64,000 nucleotides of DNA from Pigmentiphaga humi (GCF_900606115.1 NZ_UWPJ01000018.1:174181-238180); one strand, 5' to 3'; numbered from the stretch's first letter, positions 34,889 to 44,570 are shown. Numbers and translations: made by a program. The notes: generated from the sequence alone by a model not told the origin.

Positions 34889-35827
34889 GTGTCCGACATG
34901 ACCCGCGACCAGGCGCTGCACGCAGCGTCCGACATCGTCAACCGCGCCCGCGCGGGGCTCGCCCCGCGTCCAGAGATCGTCTCGTTCTTCGATGAAGCCA
35001 CCTTCACCGCCAGCCACGTCGTGCGCGACCCGGCCAGCGGCCACTGCGCCATCATTGACAGCGTGCTCGACTTCGACATGGCCAGCGGCCGCACGAGCCG
35101 CGCCTGCGCCGACACCCTGGAAGGTTTCGTGCGCGCGCAAGGCTGGGACGTCCAGTGGCTGCTCGAAACCCATGCCCATGCCGACCACCTGTCGGCAGCG
35201 CCGGTGCTGCAGGAACACCTGGGCGGGCAATTGGCCATCGGCCGCGACATCACGCGGGTGCAGGAAACCTTCGGCAAGATCTTCAATGCCGGCAGCCGCT
35301 TCGCCCGCGACGGCAGCCAGTTCGACCATCTGTTCGCCGACGGCGAACGCTTCGGCATCGGCGAGCTGGAAGCCATTGCCCTGCACGTGCCCGGCCACAC
35401 CCCGGCCTGCATGGCCTACGTGATCGGCGACGCAGTCTTCCCGGGCGATACCCTGTTCATGCCCGACTACGGCACTGCGCGCTGCGATTTCCCCGGCGGC
35501 GATGCCCGCACGCTCTACCGCTCGATCCGCCGGCTGCTCGCGCTGCCCGAGGCCGCCCGGGTCTTCCTGTGCCACGACTACCAGGCCCCCGGGCGCGACC
35601 GCTATGTCTGGGAAACCACCATAGGCGAGCAGCGCCGCGGCAACATCCACGTGCACGAAGGCGTATCGGAAGACGATTTCGTCGCCATGCGCGAGGCCCG
35701 CGACGCCACGCTCTCCATGCCGCGGCTGATCCTGCCCTCGGTCCAGGTCAACATGCGCGCCGGCCACCTGCCCGAGCCCGAGGACAACGGCGTGCGCTAC
35801 CTGAAGATCCCGGTGGACGCGCTGTAA
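34889..35827 (+). CDS. MBL-fold persulfide-dioxygenase-like hydrolase
   Basis: A 312-aa metallo-beta-lactamase-fold protein. The metal motif is LLETHAHADHLSAAPVL; further ligands are in ALHVPGHTPACMAYVIGDAVFPGDTLF and FLCHDYQ. The pattern (FDxxTFTxSHVV, then SAAPVLQEHLGG and YGTARCDFPGGDARTLYRSI) is that of ETHE1/Blh-type persulfide dioxygenases, which oxidise glutathione persulfide to sulfite. I place the start at GTG 34889, seven bases after GGAG; ATG 34853 or 34898 are possible. It is monocistronic and divergent from the MscS-type channel. Confidence 0.83.
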   Translation: MSDMTRDQALHAASDIVNRARAGLAPRPEIVSFFDEATFTASHVVRDPASGHCAIIDSVLDFDMASGRTSRACADTLEGFVRAQGWDVQWLLETHAHADHLSAAPVLQEHLGGQLAIGRDITRVQETFGKIFNAGSRFARDGSQFDHLFADGERFGIGELEAIALHVPGHTPACMAYVIGDAVFPGDTLFMPDYGTARCDFPGGDARTLYRSIRRLLALPEAARVFLCHDYQAPGRDRYVWETTIGEQRRGNIHVHEGVSEDDFVAMREARDATLSMPRLILPSVQVNMRAGHLPEPEDNGVRYLKIPVDAL

Positions 35828-35983
35828 CCGGCACCCTGCCCGGCAGGCTGTCGCTGCCGCCCGCCGGCGCCGAATCCTTTTCGCCGTTCCGATCTGTCGG
35901 AAAAACCACGGGAACCCGTCTTCGCGACCGGCTCCCGAAGGTTTTCTATTGCCTCCAGACATGAAGCGAGATATTGTTTTGAC

Positions 35984-36012
35984 TATCTTAAAACATATCT
36001 TACGACATATAA
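35984..36012. promoter_or_regulatory. Direct repeats upstream of the MFS exporter gene
   Basis: TATCTTA occurs at 35984-35990 and 35996-36002, and CATAT at 35994-35998 and 36006-36010; both pairs are 12 bases apart. This AT-rich stretch ends at the MFS start codon, where a bound protein would block transcription or translation. No regulator gene lies beside it, so the binding protein is unknown. Confidence 0.35.
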
Positions 36013-37452
36013 ATGGCTGTTCCCTCTACCGATACCGGCGCCGGCCGACAACTGCCGGCGCTATCCCCGCGCCGCCTCGCGCTGGTCATGCTGCTGGTCA
36101 CCGGCGCGCTGTTCATGGAAATCCTGGACGGCACCATCATCACCACCGCCCTGCCCGCCATGGCGCAGAGCTTCGGCACCTCGGCCATCGCGCTGAACAT
36201 AGGCGTCAGCGGCTACCTGCTTGCTCTCGGCGTGTTCATTCCCGTGAGCGGCTGGGTCGCCGACCGCTACGGCGCGCGCCGCGTCTTCGTTGCCGCGATC
36301 GCGCTGTTCACGCTTGCGTCCGCGCTGTGCGGCATGGCCGACGACCTGCCCACGTTCTTCGTCCTGCGCATCCTGCAGGGCATCGCCGGGGCGATGATGG
36401 TGCCGGTCGGCCGGCTGGTGGTGATGAAGTACACCCCCAAGGCCAGGCTCATGGCCGCCATGTCGGCGCTGGTCTGGCCGGCGCTGGTCGCGCCCGTGCT
36501 GGGCCCGCCGCTGGGCGGTTTCATCACCGAGCACTTCGGCTGGCGATGGATTTTCTACCTTAACGTACCGCTCGGCGTCATTGGCCTGGCCGCGGCCTGG
36601 ATGATCATTCCCGGGGTCGCCGAACCGGCGCGCCGCCGTTTCGACCTGCGCGGCTTCCTCCTGTGCGGAACGGCAACCTTCTCGTTGCTGTTTGCCCTGG
36701 AGCAACTGGTCGACCGCCTCGATGCGCCGAGCCTGGCCCTGCTGGCGGCGGGCATCGCGCTGCTGGCGTTGTCCATCCGCCACCTCGCGCGGGCGCCGGA
36801 GCCGCTCATCGATCTGCGCTCCTGGCGCATTCCGACCTTTCGCGCCTCGCTGCGTGGTGGCTCCCTGTCGCGCATGGCCATAGGCAGCGCCCCCTTCCTG
36901 CTGCCCTTGATGTTCCAGGTCGGATTCGGCTACGACGCCTTCCGGTCGGGCCTGCTGGTGCTGGCGGTGTTCGCCGGCAACCTGGCGATGAAAGCGGTCA
37001 CCACGCCCGTCCTGCGGCATGCCGGCTACCGTCCGGTCCTGGTCTGGAACGGCCTGCTGTGCGCCCTCAGCATCGCTGCCTGCGCGCTGCTGACGCCCGG
37101 CACGCCGCTGGCCGTCACGCTGGCGCTGCTGTTCGTGGGCGGCGCGGCCCGTTCCATGCAATTCACCGCGCTGAGCACGCTGGCCTACGCCGACGTGCCC
37201 AAACCGCAGATGTCGGACGCGAACGGATTGTTCACTACCATTTCGCAGCTCAGCATGGCGGCCGGCATCACGCTGGCCGCGCTCGGCATCCGTGTGGGCC
37301 ACCTCATCGCCGAGCGGTTCGAATTGACCGGCGCCGGCATGGGATACCGCATCGCCTTCCTGATCGCCGCGGCGGTCTGCGTGCTCGGCATCATCGACGC
37401 GCTGCGCCTGCCCGCCCAGGCGGGCGACCATTTCGTTTCACGCGCGGCCTGA
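36013..37452 (+). CDS. MFS drug-efflux transporter (DHA2/EmrB-QacA type)
   Basis: A 479-aa, 14-helix major facilitator protein. Family markers are LDGTIITTALPAMAQSFG in the first helix (motif D1), WVADRYGARRVFVAA (motif A) and the antiporter motif C region WPALVAPVLGPPLGGFI. It would export drugs or toxic organic compounds in exchange for protons. There is no membrane fusion partner beside it. The short AT-rich leader has direct repeats that may form an operator, and the ribosome site is not obvious. Confidence 0.9.
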   Translation: MAVPSTDTGAGRQLPALSPRRLALVMLLVTGALFMEILDGTIITTALPAMAQSFGTSAIALNIGVSGYLLALGVFIPVSGWVADRYGARRVFVAAIALFTLASALCGMADDLPTFFVLRILQGIAGAMMVPVGRLVVMKYTPKARLMAAMSALVWPALVAPVLGPPLGGFITEHFGWRWIFYLNVPLGVIGLAAAWMIIPGVAEPARRRFDLRGFLLCGTATFSLLFALEQLVDRLDAPSLALLAAGIALLALSIRHLARAPEPLIDLRSWRIPTFRASLRGGSLSRMAIGSAPFLLPLMFQVGFGYDAFRSGLLVLAVFAGNLAMKAVTTPVLRHAGYRPVLVWNGLLCALSIAACALLTPGTPLAVTLALLFVGGAARSMQFTALSTLAYADVPKPQMSDANGLFTTISQLSMAAGITLAALGIRVGHLIAERFELTGAGMGYRIAFLIAAAVCVLGIIDALRLPAQAGDHFVSRAA

Positions 37453-37478
37453 AGGCGAGGCCCGGGCCGGGGCTCACC

Positions 37479-38210
37479 TCAGCGCACCGGCAGGAAAGAA
37501 AACAGCAGCAGGTTCTGCGCGTAGTTGATGCCGATGCGGCGCGTATTCTCGCCCAGCAGGTTCGCCACCAGGTCCAGCCGGCCGATCAGCGCGCCGAACT
37601 CGCGCTCGAAGCTCAGGTTCGCCTGCTCCGGCGTCCACTCGTTGGCCAGCAGCAGCAGCGTGCCGCGCGCATCCTTGCGGGTGTTGAGCAGCCAGGCGGC
37701 GGCCTCGACATTGCGCGCGGCGTTGTAGACGCGCTGGCCGTCGAGCAGGTCGAACGCGAAGAATCGCGTCTTGCCGTCATGTGCCGCGATGATGGTATCG
37801 GCCAGGCCGTAGATGAAGGCCGCGACCCGGTCGCCCTGGTAGGAAGGGTCGAGCGATACGGCCAGGACTTCGACGTCGCGCAGCCCCGCCAGCCCGGCCG
37901 GCGGCGTGCGCGCGTCGATGGAGCGGCGCACCGCCTCGGCGGCGGCTTCCAGGTCCGGCTGGCCGGCCTTGCGCCATTCGCGCGGATTGCGCTTGTACAG
38001 CTTGGTCATCAGCGACATCAGGCCGGCCAGGTTGTCGCGCATGGAGATGGTCAGCGTCCGGTTGAAATCCGTCTGCACGACCTGGTCCGAGGACATCTCC
38101 TCGGTGCCGCCAGCCTCGTAGCCCGGGCGAGGCAACGCCCTGTACTGGGCGCAGCCGGCCAGGATGGCGCATGCCACCGCGGCCGCGCCTGCCATCCTGA
38201 TAGGGACCAT
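37479..38210 (-). CDS. Putative lipoprotein of unknown function
   Basis: A 243-aa protein. The signal peptide has a lipobox, AILAGC, about 18 residues from the start at 38210, so the mature protein would be lipid-anchored. After a short linker it is mixed alpha/beta with no motif I can name; TLTISMRDNLAGLMSLMTKLYKRNP and FDLLDGQRVYNAARNVEAAAW are the most distinctive stretches. An in-frame ATG at 38249 would give 13 extra residues. It is convergent with the MFS gene, 26 bases apart, and follows the small DUF2789 gene by about 60 bases. Confidence 0.72.
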   Translation of the reverse strand: MVPIRMAGAAAVACAILAGCAQYRALPRPGYEAGGTEEMSSDQVVQTDFNRTLTISMRDNLAGLMSLMTKLYKRNPREWRKAGQPDLEAAAEAVRRSIDARTPPAGLAGLRDVEVLAVSLDPSYQGDRVAAFIYGLADTIIAAHDGKTRFFAFDLLDGQRVYNAARNVEAAAWLLNTRKDARGTLLLLANEWTPEQANLSFEREFGALIGRLDLVANLLGENTRRIGINYAQNLLLFSFLPVR

Positions 38211-38272
38211 GCGCCATCCATTCTTTGCACTGGGGCGAGGATAGCGCATTGGCGGCCGGCGGGCAGCGGCGG

Positions 38273-38530
38273 CTACAGCCCCGTCTGGCGCTTGACGGCA
38301 TCCTCGTGCAGCGACTCGTTCAACTGATCCACCACGATGGCCCACGGCGCATCGGCCTGCAACTGCTCGGCCAGGAACTGGCGCTGCCCGGCGTTCCAGT
38401 ACGGCGCCTCGGCGATCTGCACGTCGGCCGGCAGCTGATGGGATTTGATGAAATCGGCGATGGCCTGTTCGCTGGCATCCAGGCCCAGTTGCAGGAACAG
38501 GTTGGTCATGCGGACGACGGCGTTGTTCAT
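38273..38530 (-). CDS. DUF2789 family protein
   Basis: An 85-aa helical protein: TNLFLQLGLDASEQAIADFI, then ADVQIAEAPYWNAGQRQFLAEQL, and ADAPWAIVVDQLNESLH. This is the whole DUF2789 domain; no function is known. It has an acidic surface and no Cys. AGAGGAG precedes the ATG. It lies 77 bases downstream of pdeM on the same strand and may be in its transcript. Confidence 0.82.
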   Translation of the reverse strand: MNNAVVRMTNLFLQLGLDASEQAIADFIKSHQLPADVQIAEAPYWNAGQRQFLAEQLQADAPWAIVVDQLNESLHEDAVKRQTGL

Positions 38531-38607
38531 GGCGGCTCCTCTGGCAGTAGATAATGATCAAGAGTATCAAACGGGCGGTTTGCCGGCACGTCCGGCAGCG
38601 GCGCGGG

Positions 38608-39294
38608 TCACGGCGGCCGGGCGCGCGGCAGCCCCGCGAACACCCCGATGGGCAGCGCCGAGCCTTGCACGCATGCGACCAGGCCGTGGCCGGGCTCGGC
38701 CTCCACTACGTGGCCGCCGGTGAAATCCGAAAACGCCGGCAGGACCGTCATTCCCTCCCTCAGCCAGAACGCCGGCCAACTGCGCGGCACCCCGGGCAGG
38801 CGCGTGCGCGGATGCACGTGGCCGGCGACCACATGGCGGCCATGTGCATCGGGCTCGGGCAGGTGGCGAAACAGGAGGGGACCGTCGCAGCAGGCCTCTC
38901 CCAGTCCGCGCATGCCGAGCGCGGCGGGCGCCAGGGCGCGGTCGTGGTTGCCCGCCAGCACCGCCACCTCGAGCCCGGCATGCGCCTGGCGCCATCGCAG
39001 CCAGGCGTCGCGCCAGCCCGCCTGCGCCGCCGGGCCATGCAGCACGTCGCCCAGGATCCAGACTTCGCGCGCGGCCATGCGCGCCGCCAGCTCCGCCAGG
39101 CGCTGCAGATCGTCCTGCGTGCCGCCGCTCGGCACGGCGATGCCCGCCCGGCGAAAGACATGGCTCTTGCCCAGATGCAGATCGGCGATGATCAAGCGCT
39201 TGCGCGCGGGCCAGAACATGGCGCGCTCGCCCAGCAGCACGACGGGTTCGCCGGCCAGCTCCAGCGCCAGCGCGCTCTCAGACGATCCGGGCAT
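38608..39294 (-). CDS. pdeM: Ligase-associated DNA damage response endonuclease PdeM
   Basis: A 228-aa calcineurin-fold metallophosphoesterase. Metal motifs are IIADLHLGKSH (DxH), WILGDVLHG (GD), VLAGNHDRAL (GNHD) and VVAGHVHPR (GHxH). It belongs to the four-gene repair operon with the DEXH helicase, ATP ligase and MBL exonuclease, which is conserved in many bacteria. Its ATG overlaps the end of the helicase gene by 17 bases. It probably trims or nicks DNA ends, by analogy with Mre11-like enzymes. Confidence 0.9.
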   Translation of the reverse strand: MPGSSESALALELAGEPVVLLGERAMFWPARKRLIIADLHLGKSHVFRRAGIAVPSGGTQDDLQRLAELAARMAAREVWILGDVLHGPAAQAGWRDAWLRWRQAHAGLEVAVLAGNHDRALAPAALGMRGLGEACCDGPLLFRHLPEPDAHGRHVVAGHVHPRTRLPGVPRSWPAFWLREGMTVLPAFSDFTGGHVVEAEPGHGLVACVQGSALPIGVFAGLPRARPP

Positions 39295-41743
39295 AGCGCT
39301 TCTCCAGTTGCGCGGCGGCGCGCTGGATGCGCGCCTGCCAGGTCTCCGTGCTGAGCTGCCCGCGCAGGCTCTCCGACCACAGGGGAAATGACAGCGGCGT
39401 CAGCGCGGCAGGCTCGCGCAGCGCGAGTTCCCTGCCCTCGCAATCGCGCAGCGCGGCGGCCAGTCTCGGCGCCTCCAGCTGGAACGCCAGGGCTTCCCGC
39501 TCGGCCTGCGCCAGCAGCAGGTGGTCCGGGTCGTAGCGGCGCAGCACGTCGTACAGCAGGCCGCTGGAAGCCTGCACCTGGCGCATCGCGCGCGCGGCCC
39601 GCCCCGGCAGCGACGGCGTCAGCAACCCGGCGACGCGGGCGATCTCGCGGAACTGCCGACGCGCCAGTTCGCCCAGGTTGACGCCTTCCCGCAGGTCTTC
39701 GGCCAGGTTCCGGACGCCGAGCAGTTCGCGCAGCAGCGCCGCGTCCAGCGGCGCCGGTTCGGCCAGGGTCAGCATGAGGCCATAGTCGTTGACGGCATAC
39801 GAAAACGTATTGGCCTGCCGCCGCCCCCACCGCAGCGCCATCGTCGCCGCCAGGCCTTCATGCACTGCCCGCCCCGCAAACGGGTATACGAACAAGTGCA
39901 TGCCGCGCCGCGTCGCGATGCGCTCTGCCACCAGGCGGCCCGGGCCGGGCAGCGCGCTGGCCCGCCGCTGGATGCGCAACAAGGGTTCGGCCATGCGCAT
40001 TTCGGGATGATCGCCGGGGTCGGCGCACAGACTCTCCACTTCGCGCGCCAATTGCGTGGACAAGGCCATGCGACCGCCCTGCCAGGTGGCGACCGGGCCG
40101 TCGCCGCCCTTGGCCCGCCGCACGTAGGCCGTCATGTTTTCCAGCCGGGCCAATTGCAGCGTGCGGCCGGCGAACTGGAAACGGTCGCCCGGCCGCAGGC
40201 GCGCCAGAAAGCTTTCCTCTACGGATCCCAGCCCTCCGCCTCGCAGATACTTGACCGACACCGCGCCATCGGCGGCGATGGTGCCGATGGAAAGCCGATG
40301 GCGCAACGCGATCCGGCGGTCGTGCACCCGGTACCAGCCGTCGGCATCGCGTTCTACACGCCGAAACTCGGGATAGTTGGACAGCGCCTGGCCGCCCTGC
40401 GCGATGAAATCCAGCACCGCCCGCCAGCTTGCCGGATCGAGCCCCGCATAGGCATGCGTGCCGAGCACCTCCCGGTACAGCGCATCCGCCTCGAACCCGC
40501 CGCCCAGCGCCAGCGTGACCGCATGCTGCGCGAGCACGTCCGCACAGTCGCGCGGAGCCGGCCTGGACTCGATCCGGCCATACGCGATGGCCTGCCGGGC
40601 CGCGGCATATTCGATCAACTCCAGCGCATGGGTCGGCACGCAAGTGACGTGACCGGATTCGCCCGGGCGGTGGCGGGCGCGGCCGGCGCGCTGCAGCAGC
40701 CGCGCCACGCCCTTGGGGCTGCCGACCTGCAAGACTTGGTCGACTTCCGGGAAATCCACCCCGAGATCCAGGCTGGAGGTCGCCACTACGCAGCGTATCG
40801 TTCCGGCGCGCAGGCCTTGTTCGGCGGCGGTCCGCAGCGCCGGATCCAGCGAGCCGTGATGCAGCGCCAGCGTGGCCGGATCTTCCGGCCAGATCGATGC
40901 CAGCGCGCGATGCCAGAGTTCGGCCTGGGCGCGCGTGTTGGTGAACAGCAGGCTGGCGCGTACTTCGAACAGGCGCTTGAACACCCGCGCCAATTGGGAG
41001 AGGCCCAGATGCCCGGCCCAGGGCAGCGCCGCGCCCTTGCCTTCCGGCATCAGCGTAGACAGCGTCATCCGCCTGGGGCGCGCGCCCGCCACCAGGGCGC
41101 CCTGCGGCGCATGCGGCAACAACACCTCGCGGGCTTGCTCCAGATTGCCGAGCGTGGCCGACAGGCCCCAGATACGCACCTGCGGCGCGAGGCTTCGCAG
41201 CCGCGCCAGGCCGAGCTGCAGCAGCACGCCGCGCTTGTTGCCCAGCAGCTCGTGCCACTCGTCGACCACGATGCAGCGCAAGGTGCGAAAGCGCGGCGCG
41301 GTATCCGCATACGACAGCAGCAGCGCCAGCGACTCGGGCGTGATCACCAGCACGTCGGCCTTGCCCTGGCGGGCCAGCCGCCTGTCCCGCGCGCTGGCAT
41401 CGCCGGTGCGCAAGGCCACGGTCCAGGCCAGCTCCAGGCCTTGCGCGGCCTGGTCCAGGGCGCGGACCGTATCGGCGGCCAGCGCGCGCAGCGGCGTCAC
41501 CCACAGCACCCGCGGACCGGCGTCCGCGACCCAGCCGGCCTGCCCGGATTCGGCCAGCGCTTCCAGCATGGGGCCGCCGAATGCAGCCAGCGTCTTGCCG
41601 CTGCCCGTGGGCGTGTGCAGCAGCCCGGACTCGCCCGCCAGATAGCGCCGCCAGGTCTCGCGCTGGAATGGCGCGGGCTTCCAGCCCCGCGACGCGAACC
41701 AGGCCGCCAGCGGCGCATCCCGACCCGGCGACGGGCGATTCAT
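39278..41743 (-). CDS. Ligase-associated DEXH-box helicase (Lhr type)
   Basis: An 821-aa superfamily 2 helicase. Walker A is TPTGSGKT with K50, motif II is DEWH (161-164), motif III is LSATLGN, and motif VI is QRAGRARHRPGESG. The Lhr winged-helix and C-terminal domains follow (YLRGGGLGSVEESFLARLRPG, RRQFREIARVAGL). It unwinds or remodels damaged DNA in the LHR-ligase operon. The ATG at 41743 overlaps the ligase stop. The same frame stays open upstream to 44059, but that part is antisense-free shadow of the ligase and exonuclease genes, not a fusion. Confidence 0.93.
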   Translation of the reverse strand: MNRPSPGRDAPLAAWFASRGWKPAPFQRETWRRYLAGESGLLHTPTGSGKTLAAFGGPMLEALAESGQAGWVADAGPRVLWVTPLRALAADTVRALDQAAQGLELAWTVALRTGDASARDRRLARQGKADVLVITPESLALLLSYADTAPRFRTLRCIVVDEWHELLGNKRGVLLQLGLARLRSLAPQVRIWGLSATLGNLEQAREVLLPHAPQGALVAGARPRRMTLSTLMPEGKGAALPWAGHLGLSQLARVFKRLFEVRASLLFTNTRAQAELWHRALASIWPEDPATLALHHGSLDPALRTAAEQGLRAGTIRCVVATSSLDLGVDFPEVDQVLQVGSPKGVARLLQRAGRARHRPGESGHVTCVPTHALELIEYAAARQAIAYGRIESRPAPRDCADVLAQHAVTLALGGGFEADALYREVLGTHAYAGLDPASWRAVLDFIAQGGQALSNYPEFRRVERDADGWYRVHDRRIALRHRLSIGTIAADGAVSVKYLRGGGLGSVEESFLARLRPGDRFQFAGRTLQLARLENMTAYVRRAKGGDGPVATWQGGRMALSTQLAREVESLCADPGDHPEMRMAEPLLRIQRRASALPGPGRLVAERIATRRGMHLFVYPFAGRAVHEGLAATMALRWGRRQANTFSYAVNDYGLMLTLAEPAPLDAALLRELLGVRNLAEDLREGVNLGELARRQFREIARVAGLLTPSLPGRAARAMRQVQASSGLLYDVLRRYDPDHLLLAQAEREALAFQLEAPRLAAALRDCEGRELALREPAALTPLSFPLWSESLRGQLSTETWQARIQRAAAQLEKRYARIV

Positions 41744-43344
41744 CGCGCCAGCGCCTTGAGCGCATCGAGGCGGTCCGCCTCGGCGGCCGGCTTGTCGTGC
41801 CGCCAGCGCAGGATGCGCGGGAAACGCACGGCGACGCCGGACTTGTGGCGCCTGGAAAGATTGACCCCCTCGAAGCCCAGTTCGAACACTTGGACCGGAT
41901 CGACCGCGCGCACAGGTCCGAAGCGCTCGCGCGTGTGGGCGCGCAGCCAGCGGTCCAACGCCAGGATTTCCTTGTCGTCCAGGCCGGAATAGGCCTTGGC
42001 CACCGGCACCAGCTCGCCGTCCTGCCATAGACCGAAGGTGTAGTCGGTATAGAGCGTACTGCGCCGCCCATGGCCCGGCTGGGCGTACAACAGCACCGCG
42101 TCGATGGTCAGCGGGGCGATCTTCCATTTCCACCAGTCGCCGCGCCGCCGTCCGCCCTGGTAGGCAGCGCCGGCACGCTTGAGCATGAAGCCTTCCACGC
42201 CCCGCTCGCGGGAGCTTGCGCGCAGCGCCGCCGCCTCTTCCCAATCCGGCGCCGCGACGAGCGGCGACAGCGCCAGCCGATGATCGGGATGCCGCAGCAG
42301 CAGCGCTTCGAGTTCGCGGCGGCGTTCGGTCTGCGGCAGTTCCCTCAGATCGGCGCCATGGAGTTCGAGCAAATCGTAGGCCAGCATGCGCACCGGCGCA
42401 TCGGCCAGCCATCGGGTGCCGGGCTTGAGGCGCTGGATGCGCGTCTGCAGGGCCGAGAACGGCATCGGCATGGCCTCCCCTTCCCGCCAGGCCAGCAGCT
42501 CCCCATCGAGCACGCAGTCGGCATCCAGCGCCGCCGCCACGGCCTCGATCTCCGGAAAGCGCCCGTCCAGGCGCTCCTCGCCGCGCGACCACAGCGCCAC
42601 CTCGCCATGGCGCCGGATCAACTGGGCGCGTATGCCGTCCCACTTCCACTCCAGCAGCCAGTCCTCGATCGGCCCCAGTCCGGCGGGCTCGCCCTCCAGC
42701 GGCGAGGCCAGAAAAAACGGATAAGGCTGCTGCCGGTCGCCGGGCAGGTCTTCCGCGCTCAACAGATCGCGCAGGAACGCCGGGCTGGGCGTCCATGCGC
42801 CCAGCATGCGCTGCGCGATGCGCGCGATCGGCACGCCCGAGAGCTCCGCCAGCGCCTGCTGCACCATGCGCTGCGACACCCCGACGCGCAGCGCGCCGGT
42901 CAACAGCTTGTTGAACACCAGCCGCTCGTCGAACGGCAAACCCAGCCAGGCCGTGACGACCACGCTGCGCCGCTCGGCCTCGCCGCCGTTGGCGACCGGC
43001 AGCATGACTTCCTCGATCCACTCCGCCAGCCCGCGCTCGGGCGCGGGCCGTGCCGGGTCGGGCACCAGCAGCGCCAGCGTCTCGGCCAAGTCGCCGACCT
43101 GGGCATAGCTGGCATCGACCAGCCATGGCGCGGTATCGGAAGCCTCGGCGACCCAGGCCCGCAACTCGCCCACGCCGGCGATCTTGCGCCGGGCGGTGCT
43201 GATCTTGCCGCCCGCCAGGAGATACAGCGCCCAGGCGGCATCGCGCGGCGGCGCCTCGCGGAAATACGCCGCCAGCGCGGCGCGCTTGTCCAAGGTCGCG
43301 GTGGAGCGATCCAGTTCCTGGTAGAGCGCGGCGAATCGCTTCAT
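41740..43344 (-). CDS. ATP-dependent DNA ligase of the LHR-ligase operon
   Basis: A 534-aa ligase: an N-terminal DNA-binding helical domain (about 1-200), then a nucleotidyltransferase domain with the adenylated K234 in LEWKWDGIRAQL, motif III ADCVLDGELLAW, motif IV GVEGFMLKR and motif V WWKWKIAP, then the OB domain. It seals nicks with ATP; the replicative NAD-dependent ligase would be elsewhere. It is coupled to the helicase gene by ATGA overlap and 33 bases after the exonuclease gene. Confidence 0.93.
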   Translation of the reverse strand: MKRFAALYQELDRSTATLDKRAALAAYFREAPPRDAAWALYLLAGGKISTARRKIAGVGELRAWVAEASDTAPWLVDASYAQVGDLAETLALLVPDPARPAPERGLAEWIEEVMLPVANGGEAERRSVVVTAWLGLPFDERLVFNKLLTGALRVGVSQRMVQQALAELSGVPIARIAQRMLGAWTPSPAFLRDLLSAEDLPGDRQQPYPFFLASPLEGEPAGLGPIEDWLLEWKWDGIRAQLIRRHGEVALWSRGEERLDGRFPEIEAVAAALDADCVLDGELLAWREGEAMPMPFSALQTRIQRLKPGTRWLADAPVRMLAYDLLELHGADLRELPQTERRRELEALLLRHPDHRLALSPLVAAPDWEEAAALRASSRERGVEGFMLKRAGAAYQGGRRRGDWWKWKIAPLTIDAVLLYAQPGHGRRSTLYTDYTFGLWQDGELVPVAKAYSGLDDKEILALDRWLRAHTRERFGPVRAVDPVQVFELGFEGVNLSRRHKSGVAVRFPRILRWRHDKPAAEADRLDALKALAR

Positions 43345-43377
43345 GGCTTTGCCTTCGCCGCGCCGGCCGGCGCACTG

Positions 43378-44370
43378 CTAATCGTCTTCGCCATATTGCG
43401 TGGCCAAGGTCTCGGCTGCCAGGCCTGCTTCGTTCAAAGTCCGCACTAGCGCATCGGTATCGCCGTGCGTGGCGATCACCCGGCGCGCGCCGGTCTCGCG
43501 TATCGTGCGCAGCAGGTCCGGCCAATCCGCATGGTCGGACACCACGAAGCCCCGGTCCATGTTGCGCCGGCGCCGATTGCCGCGCAGCCGCATCCATCCC
43601 GAGGCGAAGCCCTGCTGCGCCTTGCGGAACCGCCGCAGCCACGCGCTGCCCGCGGCCGAGGGCGGCGCCAGGATCAGCTCGCCGGCAAAGCCCGCATCCG
43701 CCGCGCCGGCATCCGCAACCAGCCGCGTGTCGGCCATCGCGATGCCGCAGCCGCGGTAGACCTCCACCCCCGCCGCGATGGCCCCGTGCAGGTAGACCGG
43801 ACGATCCAGATGCGGCGCGAGTTCGGCCAGCAGCCGCTGGGCCTTGCCGAGCGCATAGCAATAGAGGATCGCGGCTTCGCCGCGCTGCGCGCAATGGTCC
43901 CGCCACTGCGCGATCTCGCCGGCCACCTGCGCGCAATCCGGCCAGCGGTAGATCGGCAGGCCGAAGGTCGCCTCCGTGATGAAGGTATCGCACGCGACCA
44001 CCTCGAAAGCCGCGCTGGTGGGATCCGGCTGGCGCTTGTAGTCGCCCGACACGACCCACACCTGTCCGTCGGCCTCGATGCGCACCTGCGCGGATCCCAG
44101 CACGTGGCCGGCGGGATGCAGGGACACGCGGGCATCGCCCAGGACGAATGGCTCGCCGTAATCATGCGGGCGAAAGTCCTGCTCGCCCAGGCGCCAGCGC
44201 AGCACGGGCAATCCTTCCGCGCTGGTGTGATAACAGCCCATGCCCGCATGCGCGTGGTCGCCGTGGCCATGCGTCAGCACGGCCGCGGCCACGGGGCGCC
44301 AGGGATCGATGTAGAAGCGCCCGGCCGCGCAGTAAAGGCCTTCGGGGCGCAGTTGCACCAGGTCTTGCAT
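43378..44370 (-). CDS. Ligase-associated DNA damage response exonuclease (MBL fold)
   Basis: A 330-aa metallo-beta-lactamase/beta-CASP nuclease. The metal motif is LTHGHGDHAHAG, with HPAGHVLGSAQVRI and VVSGDYKRQPDPT following and VVSDHADWPDLL in the C-terminal part. It is the first gene of the repair operon (exonuclease, ligase, helicase, PdeM). The ATG at 44370 follows GGGAGAT at nine bases. A 343-base region separates it from the divergent stress operon. Confidence 0.9.
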   Translation of the reverse strand: MQDLVQLRPEGLYCAAGRFYIDPWRPVAAAVLTHGHGDHAHAGMGCYHTSAEGLPVLRWRLGEQDFRPHDYGEPFVLGDARVSLHPAGHVLGSAQVRIEADGQVWVVSGDYKRQPDPTSAAFEVVACDTFITEATFGLPIYRWPDCAQVAGEIAQWRDHCAQRGEAAILYCYALGKAQRLLAELAPHLDRPVYLHGAIAAGVEVYRGCGIAMADTRLVADAGAADAGFAGELILAPPSAAGSAWLRRFRKAQQGFASGWMRLRGNRRRRNMDRGFVVSDHADWPDLLRTIRETGARRVIATHGDTDALVRTLNEAGLAAETLATQYGEDD

Positions 44371-44527
44371 GGACGGCGGATCTCCCATCGGGCTGCTGCA
44401 TGAGGTCCAGGCATGAAGGACGCATCCTCGCAGCAAACTATATGCCCATGCGAGTCGGCCGAATCGAGTCCGGTCCCGCGGACCTGTATAGGCCCGGCCA
44501 CAACCGTTACCAAGATTCTTCCGTCCC

Positions 44528-44551
44528 CCGTGCTCGGCCGTGCGAGCACGG
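44528..44551. promoter_or_regulatory. Palindrome upstream of the conserved stress element
   Basis: CCGTGCTCG pairs with CGAGCACGG around the six bases GCCGTG. It lies 19 bases upstream of the GGAATCA element. There is no T-tract and no gene ends nearby, so an operator is more likely than a terminator. No equal copy is found upstream of katE. Confidence 0.45.
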
Positions 44552-44570
44552 TCTTCCATTCACGTCGGAT

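Noticed and set aside
41744..44059. Extension of the Lhr helicase frame to a 1593-codon fusion
   Set aside because: The upstream part overlaps the ligase and exonuclease genes in another frame and has no protein-like motifs; the helicase starts at 41743, coupled to the ligase stop.
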